Source: Bacteroidota bacterium (lineage in GTDB: Bacteria; Bacteroidota; Bacteroidia; Chitinophagales; Chitinophagaceae). Taken from it: a stretch of DNA of 57,100 nucleotides. The stretch is taken from the NCBI GenBank assembly GCA_030706635.1, contig JAUZOD010000023.1:1-57100 (forward strand), read 5' to 3'. Under the pieces are notes generated by a model that worked only from the letters and a program-made list of their open reading frames with translations, searched no databases and was not told where the DNA came from. The first letter of the stretch is position 1, and every line of letters starts with the position of its first letter. This document shows positions 44,933-53,179 of this stretch, piece after piece. The position numbers and the translations under genes are program-made.

Positions 44933-45822
44933 TTTGAAGGATAAACCCCTGCCCTAATCAGCTTATTGAGGCTTTCTTTAACCCCCGGAGCATCCTCTTT
45001 GTACGTGACGCCGAACCAGCTGGAAGCCGTTGGAATGATTTTGATCTGTCCTTTCCCCTCATGAATGAACCGGTCTCCGATGATGGGAATAAAAAATTCG
45101 GCTTTGGGGTCCTGGCCCTGTGCTGAGAGGAATTCAGCAAAGATCTTTTCGATAAATCCGAATACCGATGGATCGAAGCACCAGAAATTCATGGAAACTT
45201 TGGAATCATCGGGAACAAAAAACGTTTTTCCGTTCTCCTCATACGTGATCTTCCCCTCTTCATTCCGGTAGATCTTGGTTCTTTCATGAATGGAAACGAG
45301 ATTATCATTTTCATCCACAGCGCAAACCCCCCGGCTTACCGAGCCATTTTCTGAAAGGGTTTTGGCCAGATCGTATCCGATGATGCTGTAATAGGTGCTG
45401 CTGCATTCGGCTGTCAGAAACCGGTATGCCTTTTCAAAAGAATCCCTTCCGTAAAAATCATCCGCATTGATTACGGCAAACGGATCGGCTATGGCATTTT
45501 TAGCGCAAAGCACGGCATGCGCGGTACCCCAGGGTTTGGTACGGCCTGCAGGCGCCTGGTATCCATTCAGAAAATCGGTCATCTCCTGATATACGTATTG
45601 GGTTTCCACCTTGCCTTTCAGCTTCGGCTCAAAAATATTTTTGAAGTCCTCCGCAAACTCCTTCCGGACAATAAATACTATCTTCTTAAATCCGCTCCGG
45701 ATGGCATCATAAATGGAATAATCCATAATGGTTTCTCCTGAAGGTCCAAAGGACTGAACCTGTTTCATACTTCCATACCGGGAAGCCATTCCGGCTGCAA
45801 GAATCAATAAAGTTGGTTTCAT
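44920..45822 (-). CDS. Sugar-phosphate nucleotidyltransferase family protein
   Basis: A 300-aa protein with the nucleotidyltransferase N-terminus (LLILAAGMASRYGSMKQV), including the G-x-G-t-R-type loop, and INADDFYGRDSF with the metal-binding Asp. It transfers a nucleotide to a sugar phosphate or related acceptor; the exact substrate is not visible. Lacks a C-terminal left-handed beta-helix domain. It is a stand-alone gene between two divergently arranged neighbours, and its last three residues and stop come from a heptad repeat. Confidence 0.87.
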   Translation of the reverse strand: MKPTLLILAAGMASRYGSMKQVQSFGPSGETIMDYSIYDAIRSGFKKIVFIVRKEFAEDFKNIFEPKLKGKVETQYVYQEMTDFLNGYQAPAGRTKPWGTAHAVLCAKNAIADPFAVINADDFYGRDSFEKAYRFLTAECSSTYYSIIGYDLAKTLSENGSVSRGVCAVDENDNLVSIHERTKIYRNEEGKITYEENGKTFFVPDDSKVSMNFWCFDPSVFGFIEKIFAEFLSAQGQDPKAEFFIPIIGDRFIHEGKGQIKIIPTASSWFGVTYKEDAPGVKESLNKLIRAGVYPSKIDN

Positions 45823-45930
45823 CCGCTATTTTTTACTGCTTGGTTTTTACTTTCTTATGGGTCTTCGGTGCAAATTTCAGATGCCCGGTTCAATTGACTT
45901 AATTTTATCGCGCTGCGAAAATAAATAATA

Positions 45931-46878
45931 ATGGCAAACCCGGACAAGATTTATCAATATGGAGGGGACCCGACCATCAATCTGGGGAATGCAACACTCG
46001 ATCCGCTGCGTCTTCCGGTTTTTGAAGAAAGCGGATTGGAGGCCAGTGTATTGCGGCTGGATAAGATACATCCGGAAATTTCAGGTAACAAATGGTTCAA
46101 ATTAAAATACTACCTGGAAGCCGGCAGACTTCAGAAAAAAAAAAGGCTGATCAGCTTCGGAGGGCCCTATTCCAATCACATCATTGCCCTGGCTTGCGCC
46201 GCCCATGCCCATGGATTTTCATCTACGGGATTTATAAGAGGTGAAACGCCTGCGGTCTTACCTGCTTCACTCTTTACTGCAATGAAATACGGGATGGACT
46301 TTCAGTTTTTGCCGCGCGAAACATATCTTCAAAAAGAAGATTCCGGGTTTTTATCTTCACTCCAGTCAAAATATCCCGAAGCACTCATCATACCGGAAGG
46401 AGGTTGCGGAGAACCCGGTTTCCGTGGCGCCGGAGAAATACTTTCCATGGCCGGTTTGTCTGCTTATTCCCATATCTGCTGTGCTGTGGGAACAGGCACA
46501 ACCTTAACTGGTCTGTTGAGGGCATGCAAACCTCAGCAAAAAGTCGTTGGGATTTCTGTGTTGAAGGGAACCCACGGAATAGAGCCGTTGCGGACAAGCT
46601 GGATAAATGATCCGGCAGATACAAACAAGCTTCAACTTTTTCACGACTATCATTTTGGCGGATACGCCAAAAAAACGACCGCCCTGCTGGATTTCATGAA
46701 CGGGATCTACGAACAATCCGGTATTCCTACCGATTTCGTCTATACCGGAAAACTCTTTTATGCCATCACTGATCTGACTCGGAAAAATTATTTTCCGGCT
46801 GGCAGCAGGATATTGATTGTCCATTCCGGAGGATTGCTCGGAAACCTTTCTCTGCCTGAAGGCCAGCTTCAGTTTTAA
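45931..46878 (+). CDS. PLP-dependent enzyme, ACC deaminase/D-cysteine desulfhydrase family
   Basis: A 315-aa fold-type II PLP enzyme. The lysine in SGNKWFKLKYYL is the likely Schiff-base lysine. The phosphate-binding loop looks like GTGTTLTGLL, and the SFGGPYSNHI stretch binds the substrate carboxylate. Members either deaminate 1-aminocyclopropane-1-carboxylate or desulfurate D-cysteine; sequence alone cannot separate the two, though D-cysteine desulfhydrase is the more common activity in bacteria. It is followed by a -7 promoter element for the next gene, so they may not be co-transcribed. Confidence 0.87.
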   Translation: MANPDKIYQYGGDPTINLGNATLDPLRLPVFEESGLEASVLRLDKIHPEISGNKWFKLKYYLEAGRLQKKKRLISFGGPYSNHIIALACAAHAHGFSSTGFIRGETPAVLPASLFTAMKYGMDFQFLPRETYLQKEDSGFLSSLQSKYPEALIIPEGGCGEPGFRGAGEILSMAGLSAYSHICCAVGTGTTLTGLLRACKPQQKVVGISVLKGTHGIEPLRTSWINDPADTNKLQLFHDYHFGGYAKKTTALLDFMNGIYEQSGIPTDFVYTGKLFYAITDLTRKNYFPAGSRILIVHSGGLLGNLSLPEGQLQF

Positions 46879-46901
46879 TCGGACGAAAAGCCCGCTTCCC
46901 T

Positions 46902-46909
46902 TATCTTTG
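46902..46909 (+). promoter_or_regulatory. -7 promoter element for the secreted hypothetical gene
   Basis: TATCTTTG is an exact TAnnTTTG match 36 bases before the ATG at 46945. No convincing -33 TTG is seen. Confidence 0.45.
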
Positions 46910-46944
46910 TCCGGACTTATCAGCATTAAAGATCTGGTCGTGCT

Positions 46945-47985
46945 ATGCGTTTTCTCCTTGCACCGATTTTACTGTCCGTATTCATCCTGCCCGGTGCAAA
47001 AGCACAGGAAACCCTCCCCGGTTTTACCGTTTCCCTGAAATCAAATGGAAAAGTGGTCGTCAGCTGGAAGAACGCTTATCCGGCCATAAATCAGATCAGT
47101 ATCCAGCGCTCAATGGACAGCCTGCGCAATTTCTCCACCCTCATTACGGTTCCGGACCCGCATACCCCGGAAAATGGCGTCGTGGACAGCCGGGCGGAGG
47201 GAAAACGATTCTATTATCGAATCTTCATCCTTTTCGGGAACAGCCGGTATATGTTCACCAAATCCAAAAAAGCGGTTTCAGAACCACCGGTAAAGACCAA
47301 ACCCTCCGAATCCCCGCCGCTGGTGAAAGCGAAGCCAACCCAGGGAAAAGCGAAACTGCCCCAGGAAAAACCGGCAGCGGTTCCGGATAAGCCGGTAGCG
47401 ATTCAGGAAAAAACGGAGGCGGTTCCTGAAACTGAACTCAGCATCCCTAAAATTGACAACTCCAGGATCTTTTATCTTCAGGACAACAGAAACCTGAAAA
47501 AACCGGAAGTGAATAATTTTTCCAAAATTAAAACGCCCAGCATTGAAGTGGAAAAAATCCTGTTTGTAAAAAGAAGGGATTCCGTGATTATGCAGCTCCC
47601 CGGGGACAAAGTGCGCAAATTCAGCGATTCGCTTTTAAAGCAAACAAAAGACACTTTATTGTTTGTTAATGCAGATACCCTGATGATCCGTCCCTTTGTA
47701 GCGATTCCCGTTGAAATCAAAGAAGTGTATAAAATTTCACCTTACGTGTTCACGGCAAAGGATGGCAATGTGAATATTGCGCTGGCGGACTTTGATAAAA
47801 AGAAATATTCCGTACAATTTTTTGAAGAAGATCATACGCCCCTGCTCGAAATAAAAAATATCAATAACCGGACGCTCATCATCGATAAGACCAACTTTTT
47901 ACATTCAGGCTGGTTCCGTTTTGAATTATACGAAAACGGCAAGCTCAAGGAAAAAAACAAACTGTTTATCCCGAAGGAATTTTAG
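46945..47985 (+). CDS. Hypothetical secreted protein with Lys/Pro-rich linker
   Basis: A 346-aa exported protein. It has a signal peptide (1-20, ending AKAQ), then an N-terminal fibronectin-III-like stretch (FTVSLKSNGKVVVSWKNA, SIQRSMDSLRNFST, FYYRIFILFG; about 25-105), and a Lys/Pro/Glu-rich linker (about 110-165). The C-terminal part (about 170-346) is of unknown fold and ends RFELYENGKLKEKNKLF. The interaction-domain-plus-linker layout suggests a cell-surface or periplasmic scaffold; no specific function is supported. Confidence 0.7.
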   Translation: MRFLLAPILLSVFILPGAKAQETLPGFTVSLKSNGKVVVSWKNAYPAINQISIQRSMDSLRNFSTLITVPDPHTPENGVVDSRAEGKRFYYRIFILFGNSRYMFTKSKKAVSEPPVKTKPSESPPLVKAKPTQGKAKLPQEKPAAVPDKPVAIQEKTEAVPETELSIPKIDNSRIFYLQDNRNLKKPEVNNFSKIKTPSIEVEKILFVKRRDSVIMQLPGDKVRKFSDSLLKQTKDTLLFVNADTLMIRPFVAIPVEIKEVYKISPYVFTAKDGNVNIALADFDKKKYSVQFFEEDHTPLLEIKNINNRTLIIDKTNFLHSGWFRFELYENGKLKEKNKLFIPKEF

Positions 47986-48009
47986 TGCACAATAACGGCT
48001 CCTGTTGCT

Positions 48010-48738
48010 TCAGGAAGTCATGGCCGTTTTCATCGTAATCAGATTTACATGAAACACGTCCTCAAAATGCCGTTTCAGAAGGGTTTTTACTTCTGCAATA
48101 TCCATTGTGTGCCCCAGTTCTTTCGCCAGGGAGCTGACCTGTTTGTTACGGATACCGCAGGGAATGATTCCGTCGAAATAGCTCAGGTCGGTATTAATGT
48201 TAAACGCCAATCCATGCATGGTGATCCAGCGGCTGCAGCGAACGCCCAGAGCAGCGATTTTTCTCTCCCGTCCGGGATTCCCGGGTTCGATCCATACCCC
48301 CGTCTCCCCTTTTGAACGGTCGCCCTTTATTCCATAGTCCGCCAGCGTGCGGATGATCACTTCCTCCAGGTTACGCAGGTATTTGCCGATATCGGTGCCG
48401 AATTTCTCCAGGTCCAGGATCGGATAAGCGACGATCTGCTCCGGCCCATGGAAAGTGATATCCCCGCCCCGGTTGGTGCGGAAAAAACTGATTCCGCGGG
48501 CATTCATTTCCGATTCATTCAACAATACATTTTCCGCATGTCCGCTTTTCCCCAGTGTGTATACCGGGGGATGTTCCACAAACAGCAGGTAATTGGTTGT
48601 GGAAAGTTTTTCCGAACCGGGTTCCCCGGCCCGGGATTTTATCTGTACGTTTTCCTGCAGCAGGGTTTCCTGAAGATCCCAGGCTTCCGCATAGGCCATC
48701 ACGCCCAGGTCTCTGAAAAAAACGTTCCAGGTATTCAT
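48010..48738 (-). CDS. lipB: Octanoyl-ACP: protein transferase LipB
   Basis: Transfers octanoyl from acyl carrier protein to lipoate-dependent enzymes, the first step of lipoic acid attachment. The 242-aa protein has RGGDITFHGPEQIVAYP, the lysine-containing KIAALGVRCSRWITMHG, and the catalytic Cys in GIIPCGI. The ATG at 48738 (MNTWNVFF) was chosen over a longer frame because the conserved N-terminus starts there. lipA is not in the window. Confidence 0.93.
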   Translation of the reverse strand: MNTWNVFFRDLGVMAYAEAWDLQETLLQENVQIKSRAGEPGSEKLSTTNYLLFVEHPPVYTLGKSGHAENVLLNESEMNARGISFFRTNRGGDITFHGPEQIVAYPILDLEKFGTDIGKYLRNLEEVIIRTLADYGIKGDRSKGETGVWIEPGNPGRERKIAALGVRCSRWITMHGLAFNINTDLSYFDGIIPCGIRNKQVSSLAKELGHTMDIAEVKTLLKRHFEDVFHVNLITMKTAMTS

Positions 48739-48854
48739 ATCAAGTGCAAATTTACGAAAACGTCCGGCGCGGCAACGGGAGAGTAATTCGCACTTCGGGT
48801 TACTTCCCGCAATTATGCCGGTTTTTAATACGATAATTGTTTTTTTTCGAACAA

Positions 48855-49109
48855 CTATACCGGATAAAGCCAATCCGGATTATTTTTTCTCTCCTTAGCC
48901 TTCTCCGAAAGGTAAACCAATGCGTCTTCCAGTGCTTTCAAAAATTCGGGATCATTTTTCGGGAAACGCCGGTTACGTGGCCAACGTTCGATATCCTTCA
49001 GCGTATAGCTGAATTCTGCTACTTTGATCACTCTGGCCTTGAATCCCGGACTGTGCATGTGAACGATAAGGTCAAGTCTCATAGTGACCAGAAATTTTGG
49101 AGGAGCCAT
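48855..49109 (-). CDS. Small hypothetical basic protein (84 aa)
   Basis: An 84-aa ORF, rich in Lys and Arg (IERWPRNRRFPK, SEKAKERKNNPDW), without a signal peptide or recognisable motif. A Met at residue 10 is an alternative start. It lies between the fecR and lipB genes on the same strand, about 100 bases downstream of fecR, so it could belong to that transcript. No homologue was recognised; support is its length, position and lack of an alternative coding frame. Confidence 0.5.
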   Translation of the reverse strand: MAPPKFLVTMRLDLIVHMHSPGFKARVIKVAEFSYTLKDIERWPRNRRFPKNDPEFLKALEDALVYLSEKAKERKNNPDWLYPV

Positions 49110-49211
49110 AAAATAGCTTATTTATTAATATTAACCTTCAATAGGTCGCGACAGTATTTCAGAACAGAATAGAGCCAGGTGAAATAGTTTTATATCCTAT
49201 AACGACGAACG

Positions 49212-50531
49212 CTATTTCCATATCGTTATGGTTCTGCCCATCCGCGTAAAATGCAGTCCCTGATTTCTCAGACTGTCCAACAGCTTCGAAAGCGGTTCAC
49301 TGCGTGACATCCGAAGACTGAATTTTTTATCGGGAATCCCGGCTCCATATTGAACTTCCACGTCATACCACCTGGCTATCGCCGGCATCATCGTTGTTAA
49401 ACTCGTTTCTTTATAATCGAATTCACCATTTTTCCAGGCAATGATTTCTGTTACATTCACATCCGTTGTATTCTCCAGCCTATCACCCGCTATCAGGGTC
49501 TGTCGTCCTGCGGCTCCGCGGATCAATGTCAGCAGCATTTCATCGTTGCCGGAATAGGTGTTGACGTTTACCACCGTGGAAGGCTCAATAAAAATTGATG
49601 ACCGATGCCCCGAGACCGGTCCGCCAGATCCGGCGTAGGCGGGACTAATTTGAAAATGATGCGAAACATCTTTAGACCTTTCTACATACACTTCTCCATC
49701 AACTTCAATCCGGATGGTATCCTGATCCATATTCGCAGGATATTTAATGGTCGTGGCGGCATTCAGCCAGATCCTGGTTCCGTCGGGAAGCTGAAGGACA
49801 AACTCTCCCCCGGCCGCCGTGAGCAAAGTGTAGAATTTGTCCTTAGCCGCCTTGTGCTGGTTGGCTGCTATATAGATGGGTTCCCCTTTTTCTGTTTCAC
49901 CAAATTTTATTCCTGCCCGCCCTGCCTTGAATCCCCGGTAAAAATCATTGAATATGGTTCTGACGCCATCCGATGTAACCATCGTTGCTTCATAGTTTTT
50001 ATATTTTGAGACCGGCAGGAAAAGATCTATAGCAAATAGCAATAGCAGAATAGCTGCCGTGTAGGCCAGGACGCGTATAAAACGGCGCAGACTTCTCTTC
50101 TTTATTGATACTACTTTAGCTTCCTTCGGCCGCTGCTGTTCCCCTTTATCTTCCCCTGTTTCCGTAATTGAAAACTCCAGCACCGAAAGCAAAGATTCCC
50201 AAAACGCCGCCCTGGAAAGGCCCGATTCTTCAATATCCTTCTCCGGAAAATCCATCCGGCTTTCATCCGTTTCCAAATCATCTGCATCGGAAAGTTTCGA
50301 ATCCGAAAGATAGGAGAAGCGGACCTTCACGCCATCATAAACGATATCCCGCTCCTTATATAAATCACCCATCATCTTACGAACATATTCCGGATCACCC
50401 AGGTCACGACATAATTTTTCATGTTCCGGCGACTTCGCACGCCAGGCGTTCAGCTCATTTTCCTCTTCCGCCGATATTTCGTTTCTGGACTGCAGAAACA
50501 ATAATGTGGCGATTCTGCCTGAACTATTCAT
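49212..50531 (-). CDS. FecR-family anti-sigma/signal transducer
   Basis: A 439-aa anti-sigma regulator. Residues about 1-55 form an N-terminal helical segment, an acidic linker follows, one membrane helix lies at about 153-173 (LAYTAAILLLLFAIDLFLP), then the periplasmic FecR domain (GGEFVLQLPDGTRIWLNAATTIKYP near 245-270) and a C-terminal STN/DUF4974-like region. The product keeps its sigma factor inactive until a TonB receptor signals. It overlaps the sigma gene by the ATGA junction. No susC/susD-type receptor genes follow, so its partner receptor lies elsewhere or is lost. Confidence 0.9.
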   Translation of the reverse strand: MNSSGRIATLLFLQSRNEISAEEENELNAWRAKSPEHEKLCRDLGDPEYVRKMMGDLYKERDIVYDGVKVRFSYLSDSKLSDADDLETDESRMDFPEKDIEESGLSRAAFWESLLSVLEFSITETGEDKGEQQRPKEAKVVSIKKRSLRRFIRVLAYTAAILLLLFAIDLFLPVSKYKNYEATMVTSDGVRTIFNDFYRGFKAGRAGIKFGETEKGEPIYIAANQHKAAKDKFYTLLTAAGGEFVLQLPDGTRIWLNAATTIKYPANMDQDTIRIEVDGEVYVERSKDVSHHFQISPAYAGSGGPVSGHRSSIFIEPSTVVNVNTYSGNDEMLLTLIRGAAGRQTLIAGDRLENTTDVNVTEIIAWKNGEFDYKETSLTTMMPAIARWYDVEVQYGAGIPDKKFSLRMSRSEPLSKLLDSLRNQGLHFTRMGRTITIWK

Positions 50532-51157
50532 GATAACATTTTTTGTATGAGCAGGTAAATAACAAATACCGGAAGCGCAATGACGAACAAAAACAAAGAC
50601 GGATTTCCGCCCGTTTCATTTTCAAATTTTATTCTCAATTTTTTGAAAGCCGTGTTTTTGTGATGCTCCACCGCTTTTTCAGAAATGTTCAGCCGCCTGG
50701 CAATTTCCTTGTGCCTCAATTCTTCGTGATAGTAAAAATGAAAAACATGCAGGCATTGTTTTGGCAGGTTTTCAGTTGCCAGATACTGGAGATACTCATA
50801 TTTGGCGCGGGTGTTCGCTTTTTCAGCCGCTTCATCTTCCAGGTTTCTCATATATTCCGCCAGATCATAGGAATTGTCCCTCCGGGTTTTTACACGCTTT
50901 TTATACCGGAGACAAACCGTTTCAATTACCCTGTCAACATAGTTATTCATATTCATAACGGTATCGTAAGTGCCCTTGCGTTCAAGAAATTTAGTGACCA
51001 CCTCCATGACCAGATCCAAAGTCTCCGAAGATTCGCCAACAAATATTTTGACCTTGTTTAATATTTTCGGATAGGAGGCATTGAACCATCTGACGATGTA
51101 TCTGGCATCGCCTTCATTGAAGGCCCCGACCATGTTTTGCGTGAATTCGTTTTGCAT
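50528..51157 (-). CDS. ECF sigma factor with C-terminal membrane segment
   Basis: A 209-aa sigma-70 family factor: region 2 in the N-terminal half and region 4 (ELRHKEIARRLNISEKAVEHHKNTAFKKLRIKF, about 145-180). Residues 185-209 (NPSLFLFVIALPVFVIYLLIQKMLS) are a strong hydrophobic helix, which would tether the factor to the membrane. Start at 51157 is favoured because an exact -7 element lies directly upstream, while the longer frame (51205) overlaps it. It overlaps fecR at the stop/start (ATGA). Confidence 0.87.
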   Translation of the reverse strand: MQNEFTQNMVGAFNEGDARYIVRWFNASYPKILNKVKIFVGESSETLDLVMEVVTKFLERKGTYDTVMNMNNYVDRVIETVCLRYKKRVKTRRDNSYDLAEYMRNLEDEAAEKANTRAKYEYLQYLATENLPKQCLHVFHFYYHEELRHKEIARRLNISEKAVEHHKNTAFKKLRIKFENETGGNPSLFLFVIALPVFVIYLLIQKMLS

Positions 51158-51171
51158 ATCAAATGAAAAAC

Positions 51172-51179
51172 CAAATGTA
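51172..51179 (-). promoter_or_regulatory. -7 promoter element for the ECF sigma gene
   Basis: TACATTTG on the minus strand is an exact TAnnTTTG match 15 bases upstream of the sigma ATG at 51157. No TTG is seen at the usual -33 distance; an inverted repeat lies there instead. Confidence 0.5.
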
Positions 51180-51189
51180 GAAAACGGTG

Positions 51190-51215
51190 TTTTCACCCGC
51201 ATCATCTGGTGAAAA
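51190..51215. promoter_or_regulatory. Inverted repeat overlapping the sigma gene's -33 region
   Basis: TTTTCACC (51190-51197) and GGTGAAAA (51208-51215) are perfect 8-bp inverted arms separated by 10 bp, a spacing that suits a dimeric helix-turn-helix protein. It sits where RNA polymerase would contact the promoter of the sigma gene, so it may be an operator. Confidence 0.45.
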
Positions 51216-51238
51216 TAAACATGCTAAGCGCTGACAAC

Positions 51239-51394
51239 GGAAATCCCCAGGTGTCTTTCAAAATAAATCAGACCAGCCCACTACATGGAAACACTTAGGC
51301 GGCAATAAAATCATACCTATCCATTGAAGCCGGGACACCCCCACCCTGTTTTGAAAATAAAGTTGACAACACCCTAAAATGGAAAACCCCAGGT
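51239..51394. repeat. GGAAAWCCCCAGGT repeats upstream of rteC
   Basis: The 14-mer GGAAATCCCCAGGT (51239-51252) recurs as GGAAAACCCCAGGT (51381-51394), with one difference. A looser copy, TGGAAACACTTAGGC, lies near 51286-51300. All are in the same direction, toward rteC. This looks like a set of binding sites for one regulator in the 340-base gap between the sigma gene and rteC. Confidence 0.5.
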
Positions 51395-51497
51395 TTTTTG
51401 TCCATAATAAATATATCTTTTTTAAACAGATTTTCGATTATTTCATAGACCGAAAAAACCATTTTAAATACCGTTTTTTAACCCTCAAATATTCATT

Positions 51498-52376
51498 ATG
51501 AAATCGTATACAGAAAAACTGCACGATGAACTGTTATCCAAACTGGAGGAACTGAACAGGAATTATGATCCGCAGCAAATCACCGATCCCAGGTTGCATC
51601 TGATCACAACGGCAATTGATCAGATCAAGGAAAAACTGAGAGATCATCATTTCGAACACGAAGAAGAGGAGATTCACTATTTCAAAAAAATACTGCCCGA
51701 AACCATGGCGCTCTATATCTATTATTCCGATAAAATAGAATGGGACCGCATTAACCGGCAGGGCTCGCCGGAATTCAGCTATAAATTTATTGACCGCATA
51801 TATCTTCAGGCTGAGAACTTCCGCAAAGACTACAAAAACATCTATGAATATAGCCGCGATGAAAAATCTCATCTTGACAAAATCTACTTTCTCAGAAAAA
51901 GTCCGATAAACAGTGAATGCAAATATCAGCTGGGTCAGATCATAGACCCCTCCTCTCCCCCCATTCATTGCGAACTTCTGGCCATGAATATCGCTTATTC
52001 AAGGTTGGAACATGAGATGAAAATGAGTCTGAAAGAGAATATGGATAAAACGCCGCCGGATATGCCGAATGAGGGTCATTTAAGCTGGACGGGCTCGAAA
52101 GCCAGCGCAACAGAATTGGTATATGGATTGAAACACTCCGGTTTAATTGATAACGGAAATGCCAGCCTGAAGAAAATTGCTACCTGGTTCGAAAAAACAT
52201 TTTCTGTTGATCTGGGTAACACGTCCAAGGTATTTCAGGAAATACAGGCACGCAAGATGGGCCATATCAGCGTGTTTGATAAATTAAAAGAAGCGTTCAA
52301 AAAAGCGATTGACGAAATTGACGAAGAATATTTCCGAAAAAACAGGCCGCCTTCCGGCAGCCCCGGGTTTAAATAG
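51498..52376 (+). CDS. rteC: RteC domain-containing protein
   Basis: A 292-aa protein whose C-terminal part (about 195-275) matches the RteC family: LSWTGSKASATELVYGLKHSG, NASLKKIATWFEKTFSVDLG and a following VFQEIQARK segment. RteC is the regulator of conjugative-transposon excision in Bacteroides CTnDOT-type elements. No relaxase, integrase or excision genes of such an element are in the window, so this is an orphan or a remnant regulator. It is divergent from the sigma/fecR operon and has two GGAAAWCCCCAGGT sites upstream. Confidence 0.85.
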   Translation: MKSYTEKLHDELLSKLEELNRNYDPQQITDPRLHLITTAIDQIKEKLRDHHFEHEEEEIHYFKKILPETMALYIYYSDKIEWDRINRQGSPEFSYKFIDRIYLQAENFRKDYKNIYEYSRDEKSHLDKIYFLRKSPINSECKYQLGQIIDPSSPPIHCELLAMNIAYSRLEHEMKMSLKENMDKTPPDMPNEGHLSWTGSKASATELVYGLKHSGLIDNGNASLKKIATWFEKTFSVDLGNTSKVFQEIQARKMGHISVFDKLKEAFKKAIDEIDEEYFRKNRPPSGSPGFK

Positions 52377-52395
52377 AGCGCTCTGATCTTATATT

Positions 52396-53034
52396 TCAGG
52401 AAATATTCAGCTTTCCCAAATACAAACTGTTTGACGCTTTCTTTCCATTTTCAGCAATAAATCCCATATAGGCTTGTACCTGCCGGCCTTTAAAATCAGA
52501 AAGATCCAGGCTACAACTACCCGCATCCCTGCGCGTGGAATTAAAATGGCAGAACCATCTCTCCAGGTCTTCACAATATAGCGCTATGAAAACCTGGTCC
52601 GCACCCAATGCACTGAATCTGGGGCTTCTCTCCGTGTTCCAACTCAGCAGCAGATAACCTGGCTTGGGAGAACTGGTTTTAATATTGCCCGCATTCGGCA
52701 GGTTTCCTGAACTGAGCATTACGGAAGCGTAGTTAATTTTAAAGGATGGGTATAATCCGTTAACTGTTTCTTTGTTTACAGAAAATGCTTTGTTGAAGCA
52801 GGACATTTTTTTAGCTGAACGTTTAAATGTCTGATTTAATAATTCCGAAACCGGCCTGAGAAACCTGGTTAACAGGATAAACCTCGCCTGCTGTTCTATC
52901 TGAGGCCTTGAAAATCTGGTCCTTCCCGGGGATGGCGCCTGTCGTAATACAGAAATCCCGTTCCAGGAACTGCCAACCACATTGCCGATTTTTCCGGTAA
53001 TTCCCTGGAGAATTCCTCCTGGTTGCTTTGCCAT
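52396..53034 (-). CDS. DUF6266 family protein A
   Basis: A 212-aa protein of the Bacteroidota-specific DUF6266 family: GILQGITGKIGNVVGSSWNGI at the N-terminus, followed by an all-beta body (LLLSWNTERS, VFIALYCEDLERW, QAYMGFIAENGKKASNSLYLG). Function unknown. It is the downstream copy of a tandem pair (the other is 53180-53818, same length and strand). Overall the two share the N-terminal glycine-rich motif and the C-terminal GKKASNSLYLG/GKKVSDSQFTG ending, so they are paralogues. Divergence between them is considerable. Confidence 0.82.
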   Translation of the reverse strand: MAKQPGGILQGITGKIGNVVGSSWNGISVLRQAPSPGRTRFSRPQIEQQARFILLTRFLRPVSELLNQTFKRSAKKMSCFNKAFSVNKETVNGLYPSFKINYASVMLSSGNLPNAGNIKTSSPKPGYLLLSWNTERSPRFSALGADQVFIALYCEDLERWFCHFNSTRRDAGSCSLDLSDFKGRQVQAYMGFIAENGKKASNSLYLGKLNIS

Positions 53035-53115
53035 TTGAAATAGTGTTTATTGATTAATAATTTAGAAATTGTTACAGGATGATTTCTTTAATCCCTGAAC
53101 AGTTTCTGATTGCTT

Positions 53116-53140
53116 AAAAAGGGCCGCCGGCTGGCGGCCC
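53116..53140 (-). terminator. Intrinsic terminator after DUF6266 copy B
   Basis: On the minus strand GGGCCGCC and GGCGGCCC (complement 53121-53140) form an 8-bp GC stem with a 4-base loop, followed by TTTTT. It lies 40 bases past the stop of the copy B gene. Copy A on the same strand starts downstream of it, so the two paralogues are probably separate transcripts, or joined only by read-through. Confidence 0.85.
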
Positions 53141-53179
53141 CTGATTTACCTTTTCAGGTCAATATGGGTATGTAAGAGG

